This document shows, one piece after another, positions 8,501 through 19,577 of a stretch of DNA of 23,655 bases; the stretch's first letter is position 1; each line of letters begins with the position of its first letter. The notes under the pieces are model-generated. The model was given only the letters and a program-made list of their open reading frames with translations, searched no databases and was not told the DNA's origin. Source of the DNA: Smittium mucronatum (Eukaryota > Kickxellomycota > Harpellomycetes > Harpellales > Legeriomycetaceae); contig LSSL01004500.1 in assembly GCA_001953115.1 (NCBI GenBank), positions 1 to 23,655 of the forward strand. The letters run 5' to 3'. Position numbers and translations under genes: made by a program.

Positions 8501-10702
8501 CCTCTCAATTTCAAAAATATATAAGTAAGCGATTATTTATACCAAAATAGAAAATTTTCTTTTTTTTAAAAAAAAAAAAGTAATCTTTTTTACTTATTAA
8601 TTGGTCTTCTGAATGATTCAACTCAACATATTTCCTTTTTATTTATTGAGGCAGTAATTATTAAAATTACAAAATAATTATTTATGAATACTATCACATA
8701 ATATGTTTTATTATAATTAGATGCGTTTTCAGAATTTCGGCTACATTTTTTAATACGCATCACCATGTCAAAATCTATGAAAATCGTTTAATTAGGTTTT
8801 TCTGTATTTTTGTTGTATCGGGAGGATTTTTATTGCCAATTTCAAATACAAGTGGGTTATATTATATTGATTTTTTTAATTTTATATTGTTTTGAATATT
8901 AAATACTTTCAAATATTCTTTGTTTTAATAAATAATAATTATAAATAAATGTTGATAATTTAATTAATATTTTTGTAGCGATAAATTTTTAAATTTTATA
9001 CTTTTATGTACTCACTTCTGATGTATATAAATTGGTTTTTTTTTAAAAAAATAAATTGATTAATTTTAGTAAGTTTAATTAATAATTTAATTTCTCAATA
9101 TTATCACAAATTAGGATATTTTACTTATTATTTATACTCGAAATTTTTTTCGTCTTTCTTATCCAAAAATTATGGTTTTTTTCTATCAGATATAAAAATT
9201 TTAATATCAAATATAAGTTTTACTCTGATAAATATACTTTTTTTGCTTATTATTATTTATTAAATTTATTCATACATTATATTTATATATTGATAAAAAA
9301 TTTTGTAAAAAAATTTTCATTAATTTTAATAAACATTCAATAAGGGATACTCATGGCTGGCAAATATCATCAATTTTTTTTTCTAAAAAAATCAAAATTT
9401 GAACTATTATTTCCGAAATATATTAATTTTTTTTAATTTTTTGTAACTTTGAACTGAAATTGAAATTAAATGGGGTGATAATTCTTTATTATTTATATAA
9501 TGAAAAAAATAATATTGGTTTATCTAATAAACTAATTATAAGATTAAATTATCACCACTAACTAGAAAAAACCAAAAAATAACTAAATTTGAAAATCAGA
9601 ATTTTTTTTGAAATGCCATGTATTCGAAAATCATTCGAAAAATACTCGATATATTAGGAAAAATGTAAAAATATTTTGAATAAAAATTATTATCCTAATT
9701 ATCAAAGTTTGAATTATAAGGATACCATCTAGATGATTTTTGAATATTCAAAATATTTAAAATATTAAATTTTCATGTTGTTTAAGGGTGGATAAATATA
9801 AATTTTTTGATTCATTTAGATTAATTGTATCAAATGAATAAATAATTTAAACAAAAAAATTTAAATTTAACGTTCTTTAAGGTGTGAATATACATAATAT
9901 AAATAAAAATAAATTTTATGATTAAAATAAAGAATAATAGTGATAAAATGATAAAAATTTAGTTTATTTTTTATTTAATTGTGTATATGATTAATATATA
10001 TATGTATATATATATTCAATTTAGCACTTCATAAATGAGTCATTAATCGATGATATTAAAAAAATTTCACCAAAAAAATTTCTGCAATATTTCAATTCTT
10101 CTATTAAATGTATCTTTAAAATTTAATACTTTTTAGCTAAAAAAAATAAGTAAATATTGTCTGATATAATCGATTATAACGTATTTATTAATATTTTTGG
10201 CAATAAATAAAAACTTCATTACAAAGATTAGATTATTGGAAAACATATCGGGTACAATCATTTTATTTTTATATAATTATTCTGTATTTAACGAAGTTAA
10301 CTGTAAGTGCTAAGTGCTAAGTGCTAAGTGTTTTTAAATATTAGGTTATTGCATCTATAATATGATTATATATTTATCCGAAAAGAAGCCTCATTTTGGC
10401 TTTATAGTCCAATATTATCTAGATAATTTATTTTTTTTCAAATAAACAGTACTCATTTCTTTCTATTTTTTTATAATTCCCCGATTTAATGATCCCAAAG
10501 CTGTAATCCCACCACAATTGAACAAGTATAAGTTTTTTTTGTTTTTATTTAGAAGCTAAAAAAGAAATATAGAAAAAAATGGTTATTTTTAAATATTTTA
10601 ATTTGCTAAATATTCATTTTAAGATATATATTATTGTTTTAAACATTCTGTAAAAATTTTATTCAACATGTTTTTTTCCACAGAAACTTATGCCTTTGTA
10701 AT
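5581..10702. other. Extremely AT-rich gene desert, left part
   Basis: From about 5.6 kb the sequence turns into nearly pure A/T with long T and A runs; sampled lines are about 15-18% GC. No intact gene was found. A few short protein-like frames without starts (for example near 6870-6975 plus, 8660-8895 plus and 5800-5890 minus) occur about as often as expected by chance over this length. Confidence 0.6.
10304..10330 (+). repeat. Tandem heptamer TAAGTGC, 3.9 copies
   Basis: TAAGTGC is repeated exactly at 10304, 10311 and 10318, with a final TAAGTG at 10325, then a T run. This is a microsatellite-like array in otherwise A/T-only sequence. No function can be inferred. Confidence 0.9.
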
Positions 10703-10885
10703 TTAATTTCTTATAGAATAATATTCAGAAAAATCTTGTCCTATTTGGAGCCGTTTGAATGATTCCTTAATGTGTACGTGTTTTTCAACCTCATTATTGG
10801 AAATATTTGTATCAAAGAATCTGAAGATTGGATACAATAAATTCATTGATCTTTTTTTATCATTTGGACGATATTTCTCTAATCT
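10703..10885 (-). pseudogene. Protein-like open segment, 60 codons
   Basis: A minus-strand frame is open for 60 codons and ends at TAA (10703). The first ATG (10846) gives 47 residues. The translation is balanced in charge and rich in non-A/T codons compared with its surroundings, including KYRPNDKKRS, FRFFDTNISNNEVEKH and KESFKRLQIGQDF. Just upstream the minus strand reads TTTTTTAAAG, a weak splice-acceptor-like motif. It may be an exon, a decayed gene piece or a small ORF; I recognise no family. Confidence 0.3.
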
Positions 10886-11771
10886 TTAAAAAATTGTAAT
10901 TTTATTGAAAATAAACCCCTTTTGATTTTTAAGGTATTTATCGTTAAAAGTTTTAAGCTATTAAAATTTATATTTTTTTAAATATATAAATTATCTTTTC
11001 TTTACCTAAAAAGAAGAAAAGAATAAAGTAAATTATTATTAACAAATTAAAAAAATTATAATCAAATTTCAAACAATTTGCTTTTTTATTAAATAGAAAA
11101 AAATTTGCGATTCACTAAAAATTCAGGTTATAATTATATCATTGTTTATTGATAGTAATTGTTATGTATGAAATCAAAAAAATAATAGTTATGATATATA
11201 ATTTATTTTGAGGGAAAAAAATTAATTCCTCATTTACAGTTTTAATTATTAATATTTAATGAGAATAACATCGATTTTTTAATGCAATAATTTTTTTAAT
11301 TTTTTTTGTTGTTTATGTCAATTTTTACCAGTATTTTCGGAGTTTTGGTTAAAGGTTTTTTTTAGTGATTTTATAAAAATTGAAATCTTATAAATTATTA
11401 ACCAACTTTTGATATTTTTTTAGTTATTTTTCTATATCTTATATTTTATTTAAGTTATTTTTTGATTTTTTTCTCAAATATAAAAAATAAATTAATAATA
11501 CCTGGAAATTTTTATTGAACAAATATTATATAACATGATCCAATAAATTAAATGGCTATCAAAGTAATATATTTATACCAAGTTTTTGCTAAATCCATCC
11601 AATAAAAACAAATTACATCTATATTTGAAATTTTTATAACCGGTGATAAATTTTTTAGTAAATATTTCTGACTAGAAATATTATAAATATGTGTAGAAGT
11701 TAGGATCATCATATATGAATTTGTGATTACACTTTGAGTAACTGTCGAATTATGATTTAGTACAAGAGTAG
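10886..11771. other. AT-rich, nothing recognised
   Basis: Continuous A/T-rich DNA with homopolymer runs and no reading frame, RNA gene or repeat that I can support. Confidence 0.5.
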
Positions 11772-11931
11772 TACTTTATAAAAAATACATTGGGGGTAAA
11801 GAGATTGAATAGTATAGAAAAAATAAGTCATCACTTAAAGATAAGTGATGGACACGAAGGAGATGGATTAGCTAATAAAGGATTATGTTGACAACGCTTT
11901 AAATATAATTAATGAAGTGGAAACCGAATGA
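11772..11931 (+). pseudogene. Possible frame-shifted coding fragment
   Basis: A slightly less AT-rich island. One frame is open from 11772 to the TGA at 11889 and contains SDGHEGDGLANK. A second frame, taking over around 11880, reads DYVDNALNIINEVETE to a TGA at 11929. Removal of one base near 11880 would join them. The fragments look like protein but are short and belong to no family I can name. Confidence 0.2.
11829..11850. repeat. Perfect 8-bp hairpin
   Basis: CATCACTT at 11829-11836 and AAGTGATG at 11843-11850 form a perfect stem with a 6-base loop, inside the island described at 11772-11931. There is no T-run to make it a classical terminator. Confidence 0.5.
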
Positions 11932-12320
11932 TAAAAATTATTAATATGATAATTGGCTTGCGCTATAGATTTATTGGTGAAAAAAAAGGTATAAAATAAA
12001 ATGGTTTTTTCGGAAAAGAAAAAATAAGAAAAATAATGATCAAATTAAGAAAAATAATATCCTGGAAGAATTTTGAAGAGAACTACTTATTATAAATAGT
12101 AATTGGAAATAATCTCAAATTAAAATTTTCAACTTATAAGGAAAATATTAAATTTTTGATTCTAAAACTAAATTTCAGTTATAATATAATAATTTTAACT
12201 TAGTTTTTAATTAATATTTTTTATCTTAAAAAATAAATAAATAACAAACTAAGTCATAATAACAAAAAAAATTAAAAAATTGAAAAATTAAAAAAATACA
12301 GTATTATAATTTTAAAGCTT

Positions 12321-12479
12321 TCTATTACAAATTATAATAGGGAAAACTTTGTAGAAACAAAAAAAAAGAGTATCAAGAACCAGGCCAAGTTTAAAAACAT
12401 TATTACTGACTCTAGAGTTCATTCAGTGGAAATCGGAGCCCCCGAAAAAAAATTATACCCGGTAATAAAATTTCTTTAA
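12321..12479 (+). other. Less AT-rich island with open frame
   Basis: A plus-strand frame is open to the TAA at 12477 without an ATG. Its middle contains most of the G/C of the neighbourhood and translates to KNQAKFKNIITDSRVHSVEIG. A second frame is open downstream to about 12624 and would be joined by a one-base slip in the A8 run near 12444-12451. It also contains the 10-bp palindrome ACTCTAGAGT. Weak evidence for a decayed gene. Confidence 0.2.
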
Positions 12480-14524
12480 GAATTAATAAAACTACGACAA
12501 ATGCATATTTATTTTTTATTTACTTAGATAAAAATATTTTTCTTTACTTTTTAAAAAAATTGGCGGATTTTTTAGATGAAAATCATTTGTATTATTCTAT
12601 TTATTCTGAATTTCGTAAGATATTAGAAATATAAAAGTGAAAATTTATAGTTTTTTTAAAGCTAAAACCAAAATTTAGGTATGTTTTAAAGTCATATAGC
12701 TTTTTGACTAGTTTTTTTTCTTGATAATAATTTTTAATTTGATTGAATAAAAAATATTTACTTAGCATATTATTAATGCTTATAAAATGAAGGATCATCA
12801 AAAAGGTTATTTTAAACACAATGATACCATAAATACCTAGAGGCTTTATTTATTTTTAAATATATAATAAATAAAATAATTTTTTGATTTGGCGTTTATT
12901 TATCATTAAATTACTAAATTTATCAATTAAAATATTTTATATTGATCTTATTTCCAGTCGGTTCCTAATTTAAAATATTTTTAGATTTTCAAGTTCTATT
13001 ATATTATTCAGAATATAAATTACTTATCTCCAGTTAACTTTAATATATTTTAAAAAAAATATATTTCTTTTAGAGATTACTAATAATTTAAATGTATGTA
13101 TGATGTATGGTTTCCAGACTTATTATTAATTTTCTTTTAATTTTAAATAATCAAAGCTCCAATTTTAAGTTTTAACCAAAAATTTATTCTCTAATCTTTT
13201 GAGATAAATTTAAAAAAAATAAACATGGTTCAAGTTGGAAAATTTTCTTGTTAAACCAATAATTCAAAGGAAATTAGTTGCAAATTTAAATTGTAAGTAA
13301 AATATTAAATTTTGATATACATTTTTTGAAACGGTGTATTTTAAAATAGATGACATAAACTCAAAAGATCAAAATTTGATCCAAATTATCTAAAAAATAA
13401 ATATATAAGCCAAGTTAAAATTTAAAATTAGATATTAATAGTAAATTAGATTGATTGATTTTTTTTAAAAAAATTCTAAAAAATCTTAAATTATGGAATT
13501 ATTTTTTCATACAATAAATAAAATGTTTAGTATAGTTTTACGAAATCATTTCATTTCTAATTTTCAAAAGGAAAGTCTTAAAATTAATTATCTTTAATCT
13601 CTAAACTAAATCCGGAATTTTTCAGCCAAAATTTATTTCAATTTTAAAAACCAATTTAAAATAAAAATTTCTAATTGAGAAAAAGATTTCTCATAAAAAG
13701 TTGTTTTTTTGTGTAAGCCTTCTAAAAAAAAATTTCTTACATTTACGGTTAAAAACCATTGAAATATACGCTATTTATTATAATTTTCCCTGAATGAAGA
13801 GAAAAAATAACTATTGACAGAGTATTGTTTCGATTTAATAATAAATTTTAAAATGAAATTTTCAAATTATAAAAATCTGGGTATATAGCCTTATGTGATG
13901 TGGTAAGCTTAAATTCTTAAAGTATATGAAAATATTCTAGGGATTATTTTTGTGGAAATTTTCTCATTTAGGTAAATATATTTAAAAGTCTTTTTTTATT
14001 TTTAAAAAATTTCAAAGTTGCCTGACATATATATTATGTAAAATTGAATTTAAAAATATGTTATCCGCAAATAATATCGTTTTTCTCAATTTATGTATTG
14101 GGTGCATTTTTCAGATTAAATTAAAGTTTTTTTTAAATATAAATATTTTTGAATAAATACGAAAATTAAAATGTAAAAATAAATATTTTTGAATTAATCT
14201 TTTACTGTGATAAAAATTCCTCAAATATTTTTATAGGTATTAATAACTATACAAAAATATTCAAATTTATTAGGCTTAATTTCTTATGATAACAATTATT
14301 GAAAAAAATCTAGAAGCTAATTTTTCGAATGGTATAACAAAATGATTAAGGTAGAAATATAAATAAATCATTATTTTATTTTATAAAAATTTTCACACAT
14401 CTTGATTTATTATTACATTTTCCGCTTTTAACTAACTATTTCCTTTCAAAATTTATCTAAAATAGAATTTTTCTTAGTCCAATTATCTTTTTCTTAAATT
14501 TCTTACTACTTTAAAATAAGTTTA
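12480..14524. other. AT-rich, no supported gene
   Basis: Nearly pure A/T. A 65-residue minus-strand ATG frame (12601-12798) is Phe/Lys/Asn/Ile-rich low-complexity sequence of the kind expected by chance, and it is not called. Confidence 0.5.
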
Positions 14525-14592
14525 GGGTTTTATATATCATCATTCTCCATAGAAGTATTTCAAGGGGATATACCGGTCTGAAAATAAAAATC
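14525..14592 (-). other. Splice-acceptor-like site with short open segment
   Basis: On the minus strand TTTTTATTTTCAG (ending at 14578) is an excellent 3' splice-site consensus. It is followed by a short open frame containing RPVYPLEILLWRMM, in a locally GC-richer patch. It may mark an exon of an intron-containing gene or be chance. Confidence 0.15.
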
Positions 14593-15385
14593 AATAATAA
14601 AGTGAAATTAAAAATTGTATTTTATCTATTTATTTAATAAATATTTTAATGCTAAGTTACTTATGCTTATATTTCTTAAAGATATATTGTATTCGTATAT
14701 ATTTTAATTAAAGATAGCCACAATTTCTTAATCTTTTTAAGGGTGTGTATTTTTAAAAGCTGAATATGTAAAATAGGATAATAATATTATAAGATAAATA
14801 GATACTACAGGTTCATTTGTCAATTTCAATGTTTTTTTTGTATCAAATATTTATAAATTGGGCTGTAAAAATAGGATTAATCTATTAAAAAGATTAATAT
14901 GAAGTTTTAATTTAAATAAATATACCAATAATGGTAATGAAGTTGGCCTAAGCTCATTCCTAAATTTAAAATTATACATCCATAAAGAATTACAAAAAAA
15001 AAAAAACTTTCTTGATTCATTTTTGTATGCAAAACAGCAAACTTTTGAAAAATTAGGGTAGAATTGTTAATCTATTATTTATAAATTCTAAAAGATTAGT
15101 GTTTAATTATTTTTTTTGGATTTATAATTGATTTTTTCTATTAAACAGGTCAATATTTTTATCAGGGTTGAATTATTATGATTTTTTTTTATTTTATTCA
15201 AAAAAACTGAATAAAAGCGCATAAACGTTTGACAAATAGCTATGGGAAGATAGATTTGTGGATTTTATTTCATAAAAAAAATTTAAAAAAAAATCTGACA
15301 AATTAATTGAAGGATGAATCATATCGCTAAGATAAGTTAAATTATGCTATGAAAAGAAAAAAATTCTTTTTTTAAATAAGTTAAA

Positions 15386-15637
15386 TCAAAGATAATTAAC
15401 ATTTTTGAGATTTTTCAGACGTTTTGTGAAATTTGAAAGGATAGAAGCGTTTATTGGCTGATAAATTTGAGCCAAAAAATGGAATAATAATCCGATTCTC
15501 TTACAGCTAACCTGATAAGGAAGAAATTGGGAGTTTTTTTTTTTGATAAAAGGAAAGACATATAATAGGAGTTCGGAAGTTTTGCGAAGATGATCCATTA
15601 AAAAAAATTTAAAAGAATATATTACTTCGTTATCCAT
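15386..15637 (-). CDS. Small hypothetical protein, 83 residues
   Basis: ATG at 15637 (in-frame TAA 15 bases upstream) to TGA at 15386. Codons are less A/T-biased than the surroundings, with CTC, CGC, TCC, CAG and GTC all used. The product is basic and hydrophobic with stretches such as DHLRKTSELLLYVFPF, VSCKRIGLLFHFLAQIYQP and NFTKRLKNLKN. There is no signal peptide, clear domain or repeat, and I do not recognise it. At this AT content a chance frame this long would occur about once in the region, so it may be a remnant, an exon or chance. Confidence 0.28.
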   Translation of the reverse strand: MDNEVIYSFKFFLMDHLRKTSELLLYVFPFIKKKNSQFLPYQVSCKRIGLLFHFLAQIYQPINASILSNFTKRLKNLKNVNYL

Positions 15638-15809
15638 AAAATTGATAGTTTAAAATCTCAAAATTCGAAAAATATTTAAAAAAACTCCAGATTTAAATTC
15701 ATTACACTTATTAAGAGAATAAGATTTCTACACATTTCAATTTTTAAAAAAGTATATAGAGTAAAAATACAAAAAAAAAATAATTTAGTAATGCGAAACT
15801 CGATTCATC

Positions 15810-15899
15810 ATGGATACAGGACCAACTCCAGTAAGGACTGATATAGCGAAATGTTTATCAAAGAATCCTATTCAACAGGAAAGCAGAAATTTTAGATAA
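15810..15899 (+). CDS. Micro-ORF, 29 residues
   Basis: ATG at 15810 to TAA at 15899. It encodes a polar peptide starting MDTGPTPVRTDIAKC. The codons are the least A/T-biased of the neighbourhood. A GTAAGG donor-like hexamer follows the seventh codon, so it could be a 5' exon fragment. Too short to call firmly. Confidence 0.15.
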   Translation: MDTGPTPVRTDIAKCLSKNPIQQESRNFR

Positions 15900-16207
15900 A
15901 AAAGTAAGCACTGAAACATATAATGTATAAAAATATATTTTGAATTATATTAGATATATATTATGAAAAAATTTAACTTTTTTATATGGAAATAAATAAA
16001 TAAAAATCGTATTTAACCCCCACAGAAAAATTGTTATATTTACGATGGTAATAATATAGTTAAACTAGATTTAAATTTTGATAAAAATGTATTTTCTTGG
16101 GATTTTTAATTTAATATATAACAAAAGTGATATTTTTAACCATTAAATAACACTTTTTTTTTTCTCGTAATGTTTATTTAAACAATATAAAAATAGTATA
16201 AAACATA

Positions 16208-16253
16208 TTTTAAAAAAAGTTTAAAAAAAGTTTAAAAAAACGAAAAATTTTCG
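16208..16253. repeat. Short tandem repeat and palindrome beside the GC island
   Basis: An 11-bp unit GTTTAAAAAAA is repeated about three times (16208-16240). It is followed at once by the palindrome CGAAAAATTTTCG (16241-16253). Both abut the GC-rich island at 16266-16325, which suggests one composite element. Confidence 0.6.
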
Positions 16254-16265
16254 AAAAATATCTCA

Positions 16266-16325
16266 TCCTACACCCCTCCGCGGCTCTAGCGGCACCTAAC
16301 CCACTGGGCATAGGTTCAAGGGGGA
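16266..16325. other. GC-rich hairpin-forming island
   Basis: About 60 bp of clearly GC-rich sequence in a tract that is otherwise 80-85% AT. It holds a CCGCGG palindrome, the direct repeat GCGGC-TCTA-GCGGC, and a hairpin at 16295-16314 (CCTA/TAGG outside, CCC/GGG inside). These are enclosed by an outer CCCCT/AGGGG pair (16273-16277 with 16319-16323). I do not recognise it as a tRNA or known RNA. It may be the remnant of a mobile element, a protein-binding site or a structured RNA. Confidence 0.6.
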
Positions 16326-17070
16326 AATAAGATCATGAAATAACAAATAAATGTTTTTTTTTATGTAAGCTCTCATTATTCGAAAAAATCCTTAAATTTA
16401 ATATGATGTAACTGAATTAAACCAAAATTCGATTGATTTTAAATTATAATCAAGTTTTCGGGAGTATTTTTATAACCGATTTTTACCATAAATAAAAAAA
16501 AAAAAATTTTATATGTGAATAAATGAGTATTTCACTATTTCCGTTGTATATGTGATAAATTAAACTTTTTTTAAAAAAATTAAGAATAATCTGGATATTT
16601 TAGGAACTATTTTTTAATTTATGTTACAACATTAAAACAAGTATCATAATTACAAATATAAACATCTTATTCCATATAAATCAGTGAAAATATTTTTTTG
16701 TTTTGAAAGAATATATATCAGAAAAATTTACCTCGAACATGAATAAAGCTGAAATTTTTCAAGAAATTTTAGCATGGAATGCAATATTTGTTATTTAGAA
16801 AGTAACATATTCCGTTTAAAATAACATAACCTAAATTTCTTCCAGCGATAAAATAAATTTATAAAAGTTTATTATTTCATTTTTTATTTTTTATTAATTA
16901 TTAGTATAATTTATTATTTTAATCTGATTTTATTTTTATTATTAAGGTAATTTAAGATATTGATACAATCATCTCAAAGATATGCAGTATACAATCCTCT
17001 TTAATTCTCATTTTTTGATATAATAATGAATTTATTGCCTTTTTTTAAAAAAAAAACTCTTAAAACAGTT

Positions 17071-17176
17071 TTAATATAAAAATTTGATATTTTTATAGAT
17101 ATTTAATGTGCTTATCTCTAATTTGAACATATTGAAGTCTTTTTTATTACAATTAAAACATAAATACTCTATATTT
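17071..17176 (-). pseudogene. Zinc-finger-like segment, possible 3' exon
   Basis: This segment lies inside a 61-residue ATG frame (17256 to TAA at 17071). It contains YLCFNC followed by twelve residues and then STLNIYK: C-x2-C-x12-S-x4-Y. In a C2H2 finger the S and Y positions would be His, so two of four metal ligands are missing. The segment is preceded on the minus strand by TTTTTTTTAAG (acceptor-like, 17177-17178). A consensus donor upstream (17349-17354) joins in a compatible phase. Remnant of a C2H2-type gene is an inference from motif spacing only. Confidence 0.3.
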
Positions 17177-17354
17177 CTTAAAAAAAATTCATGGTTATTC
17201 ATTATGGAATTCGCATAGTCCCATAGTCCCATAGTCCCATAATCAATTATTATCATTTTTAAAAGTAAAAGTGATCCAATAGTATCAAGTAATTCAAAAG
17301 ATAGATTGATATAAAAATATTTGTTTAAATATAAAAAATTTGTATTTAACTTAC
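17177..17354 (-). other. Candidate intron, 178 bp
   Basis: It starts with GTAAGT after AG (a perfect donor consensus) and ends in a T8-AAG acceptor. Joining the flanks keeps one frame: the split codon AG|A is Arg, linking a Lys-rich segment (KKKHSQK) to the zinc-finger-like segment. It contains the 8-bp tandem repeat at 17214-17244. RNA evidence is lacking. Confidence 0.25.
17214..17244 (+). repeat. Tandem octamer CATAGTCC, 3 copies plus partial
   Basis: CATAGTCC is repeated exactly at 17214, 17222 and 17230, followed by CATAATC. The reverse strand reads GGGACTAT repeats. It is a microsatellite-like array with no visible function. Confidence 0.9.
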
Positions 17355-17512
17355 CTCTTTTGTGAGTGTTTTTTTTTTGGGATAAAATTTATGGATTTGA
17401 ACCAATTCTCTCGATTTATCGAGCATCTAGGTGGTAGAGGGGACTTGGGATATTTTTTTAAAGATTTTAAAAAGATTTTTTTTTTATTATTTGAATATTT
17501 TTTTATAAATAA
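17355..17512 (-). other. Candidate exon before a consensus donor
   Basis: A minus-strand frame of 52 codons is open from 17512 to the donor at 17354. It is Lys-rich and contains LKKYPKSPLPPRCSINREN then WFKSINFIPKKKHSQK. The part 17380-17450 is less AT-rich than its surroundings. There is no start codon. The W-x2-SI-x-F-I-P-x-K-x-HS pattern faintly recalls the middle of a THAP domain, but the Cys/His ligands needed to say so are absent. Confidence 0.25.
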
Positions 17513-17637
17513 TTAAAATAAATTTCTAGTAAAAAAAAGTGATGAAATCATTTTTTAGTATTTTAAAATTAATAAAGCTAAATCACTAGAAGGTTTAATT
17601 GGAGCTTCGGATACCAAAATAACAATATATTTAATTA

Positions 17638-17808
17638 TTACAAGGAGTTGGGCGGATTATTATTATCCAATATATTCAAGTGAATTATGTAATAATTATA
17701 CTCAGGTGTATTAAAACTACATTTTTTACAATAAGCTTTTAAATTTTTGAATTGATTGATATTACTCAAATATTCGTAGCTTTGAAAAAACAATATTACG
17801 CTATTCAT
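17638..17808 (-). pseudogene. Zinc-finger-like small frame, 56 residues
   Basis: ATG at 17808 to TAA at 17638. Residues 27-43 form C-x2-C-x12-H (CKKCSFNTPE to IIH), the first three ligands of a C2H2 finger with correct spacing. The fourth ligand position (x3 after His) is Leu. The flanks are YEYLSNINQFKNLK upstream and an Asn-rich tail downstream. The same minus-strand orientation and similar Cys spacing as the segment at 17071-17176 suggest a decayed tandem zinc-finger gene, or exons of one. The plus strand is also open here, so the reading is tentative. Confidence 0.3.
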
Positions 17809-18520
17809 ACAAATAAGTGGTTAGGAAGCCAGCTTCATCTTTAAAAATTAATATATTAAGGTTTTGATTGTTGAAATAAAAGTCTTTTTGAGATTTTGTG
17901 CAATATCTTCAATAATGATAAGCAATAAACATTAATTATTATCAAAAATACTTTAAATAAAACATAAAATATACAAAAATATACAAAAATAAATTTAAAA
18001 AATTATTAAATGAGGTTTTACATTGAAAAATTGATTTAAACATTATCATTCATAAAAAAATGATAAGTTTTATATTTAAAATAAATTTCAATAATTATAG
18101 TAGAAACTAAAAATTAATAATATTGTAAAACCAAAGAATTAAAACGCCGCTATAAAGATGAAATCAGTCAAAATTCCGATTTGATTATTAATTTTTTTAT
18201 TATTTTACAAAAAGTAATGATTTCCACTATATGTTCTCAATATGTTTTAAATCATTATTTTTTTTAGATGTTTTTTTCAAATAAATTTTACTTTTTTTAA
18301 GTTTTATTCATTTTAAATAGTTATATTTACAAAGATGAAACATAAATAATGATCTCATACAAGGTTCCAAAAATATCGGAAAAAAAGCATAATAACAAAA
18401 TCTAATTACTATCCAAAAATCAATAACTGAATTTCAAGAATCAGTATCAGTATCTTTATCTAGTTTTATTATTATTATTATTATTTATAAGTTAAATTTA
18501 AAAATATGATTAATTCTGAA

Positions 18521-18736
18521 TTATAGCTTCCAATTTTCAGTTCCATTAACTCTGTTATTATCATAAATGCTTTTTAAGAAATCAGAATCTTTTTAATGAA
18601 AAAACTGATTTGAATTTTTCTTGTATAAAAGCACAGTTTCAATGTCATTTTCGATAATAGTGACATATTTGAGACTATATATATTAGCAATTAATCGCAC
18701 CCCTATACTTATTTTATTGCTCAGGTCCAGAGACAT
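18521..18736 (-). pseudogene. Broken coding sequence with one internal stop, family unknown
   Basis: ATG at 18736 begins a 47-residue frame (MSLDLSNKISIGVRLIAN, then YVTIIENDIETVLLYKK) ending at TAA 18593-18595. The same frame then continues 23 codons (KDSDFLKSIYDNNRVNGTEN) to a second TAA at 18521. Codon use includes CTG, GAC, AGC, CTC, GTC and GTG, unlike the surrounding A/T runs, and charge and hydrophobicity alternate as in a folded protein. This is one of the most convincing coding remnants in the AT-rich tract. One nonsense change would explain the break. I do not recognise the family. Confidence 0.4.
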
Positions 18737-18739
18737 AGA

Positions 18740-19577
18740 ATTACTATTTAATTATGTATCTGAAGTTTGTATTAGAGTTTAAAACAATTTAGCTTGTTAA
18801 TATTTAATCATTAAACATAAATTTTATCATAAAAAAAGTATTTATATCTACCAAAAAAGAATTTTCAAATTAAAATTTTGTACATTTTTGCAAATATTTT
18901 AAAACCTGTATATTTTTACATATATTTCTTAATCCTCTATCTATCCAGTTTACTCATTATTAATTTAGATATATTTTTCACTATAAAAAACCCTATGAAA
19001 AGTTAAAATAATTTTTCTCAATAATAATTTTGAAATGGTCAAAAAAAGTTTATAACGGTTTATTAATAATATTAATAATATTAGTAAATTATAACTGTTT
19101 ATTTTTAAAATCATAGTCTTTAATTAAGTTAATAATGATGTATTATACAAATAAAGCCCCCAGTAAATTTAAAATAATTGAATTTTTTTAAACCATACTT
19201 ATTTAACACTAATATAATATATAATTTTGTTTCTAAATGTAACGTGTAAATATTATATAGTATATATGCATTAAAATTAATGGATGTAATATTTTATGGA
19301 GTTTTATAATATTTTTCAAATTAAATGAGATATGAATAAAAATGTAGCTTTTAAAATCAAAATATTTAGTTTGGCTACTCATAATTTCTCCATTCTTATT
19401 AATATTTTTAATTTGGGATCAAATTACCACAAACTCAACCAATGATGGGTATTTGGTGGGATTTTAGATTTAAAATACTTTTAAAATTTTATTTTGGTAT
19501 CATTTAAAATATTTTTGATATATTTTACACAATATTTACACTTATTAAGCATAATTTTTTCGGGAAAAATATTATAT
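18740..19577. other. AT-rich, nothing firmly supported
   Basis: Mostly A/T-rich. One plus-strand frame near 19347-19472 reads as a hydrophobic stretch followed by an NST sequon, but it has no ATG and is within chance expectation. Confidence 0.45.

Noticed and set aside
8660..8895. Plus-strand frame open for about 73 codons
   Set aside because: No ATG; one or two frames this long are expected by chance in the AT-rich tract.
12601..12819. 72-codon minus-strand frame
   Set aside because: Starts at GTG (first ATG leaves 65 codons) and encodes A/T-driven Phe/Lys/Asn/Ile residues, as expected by chance.
17390..17450. tRNA-like sequence (minus strand GGTTCAAATCC resembling a B box)
   Set aside because: The T-stem pairs at only three of five positions, no acceptor stem can be formed, and the stretch is explained better as a candidate exon before a GTAAGT donor.
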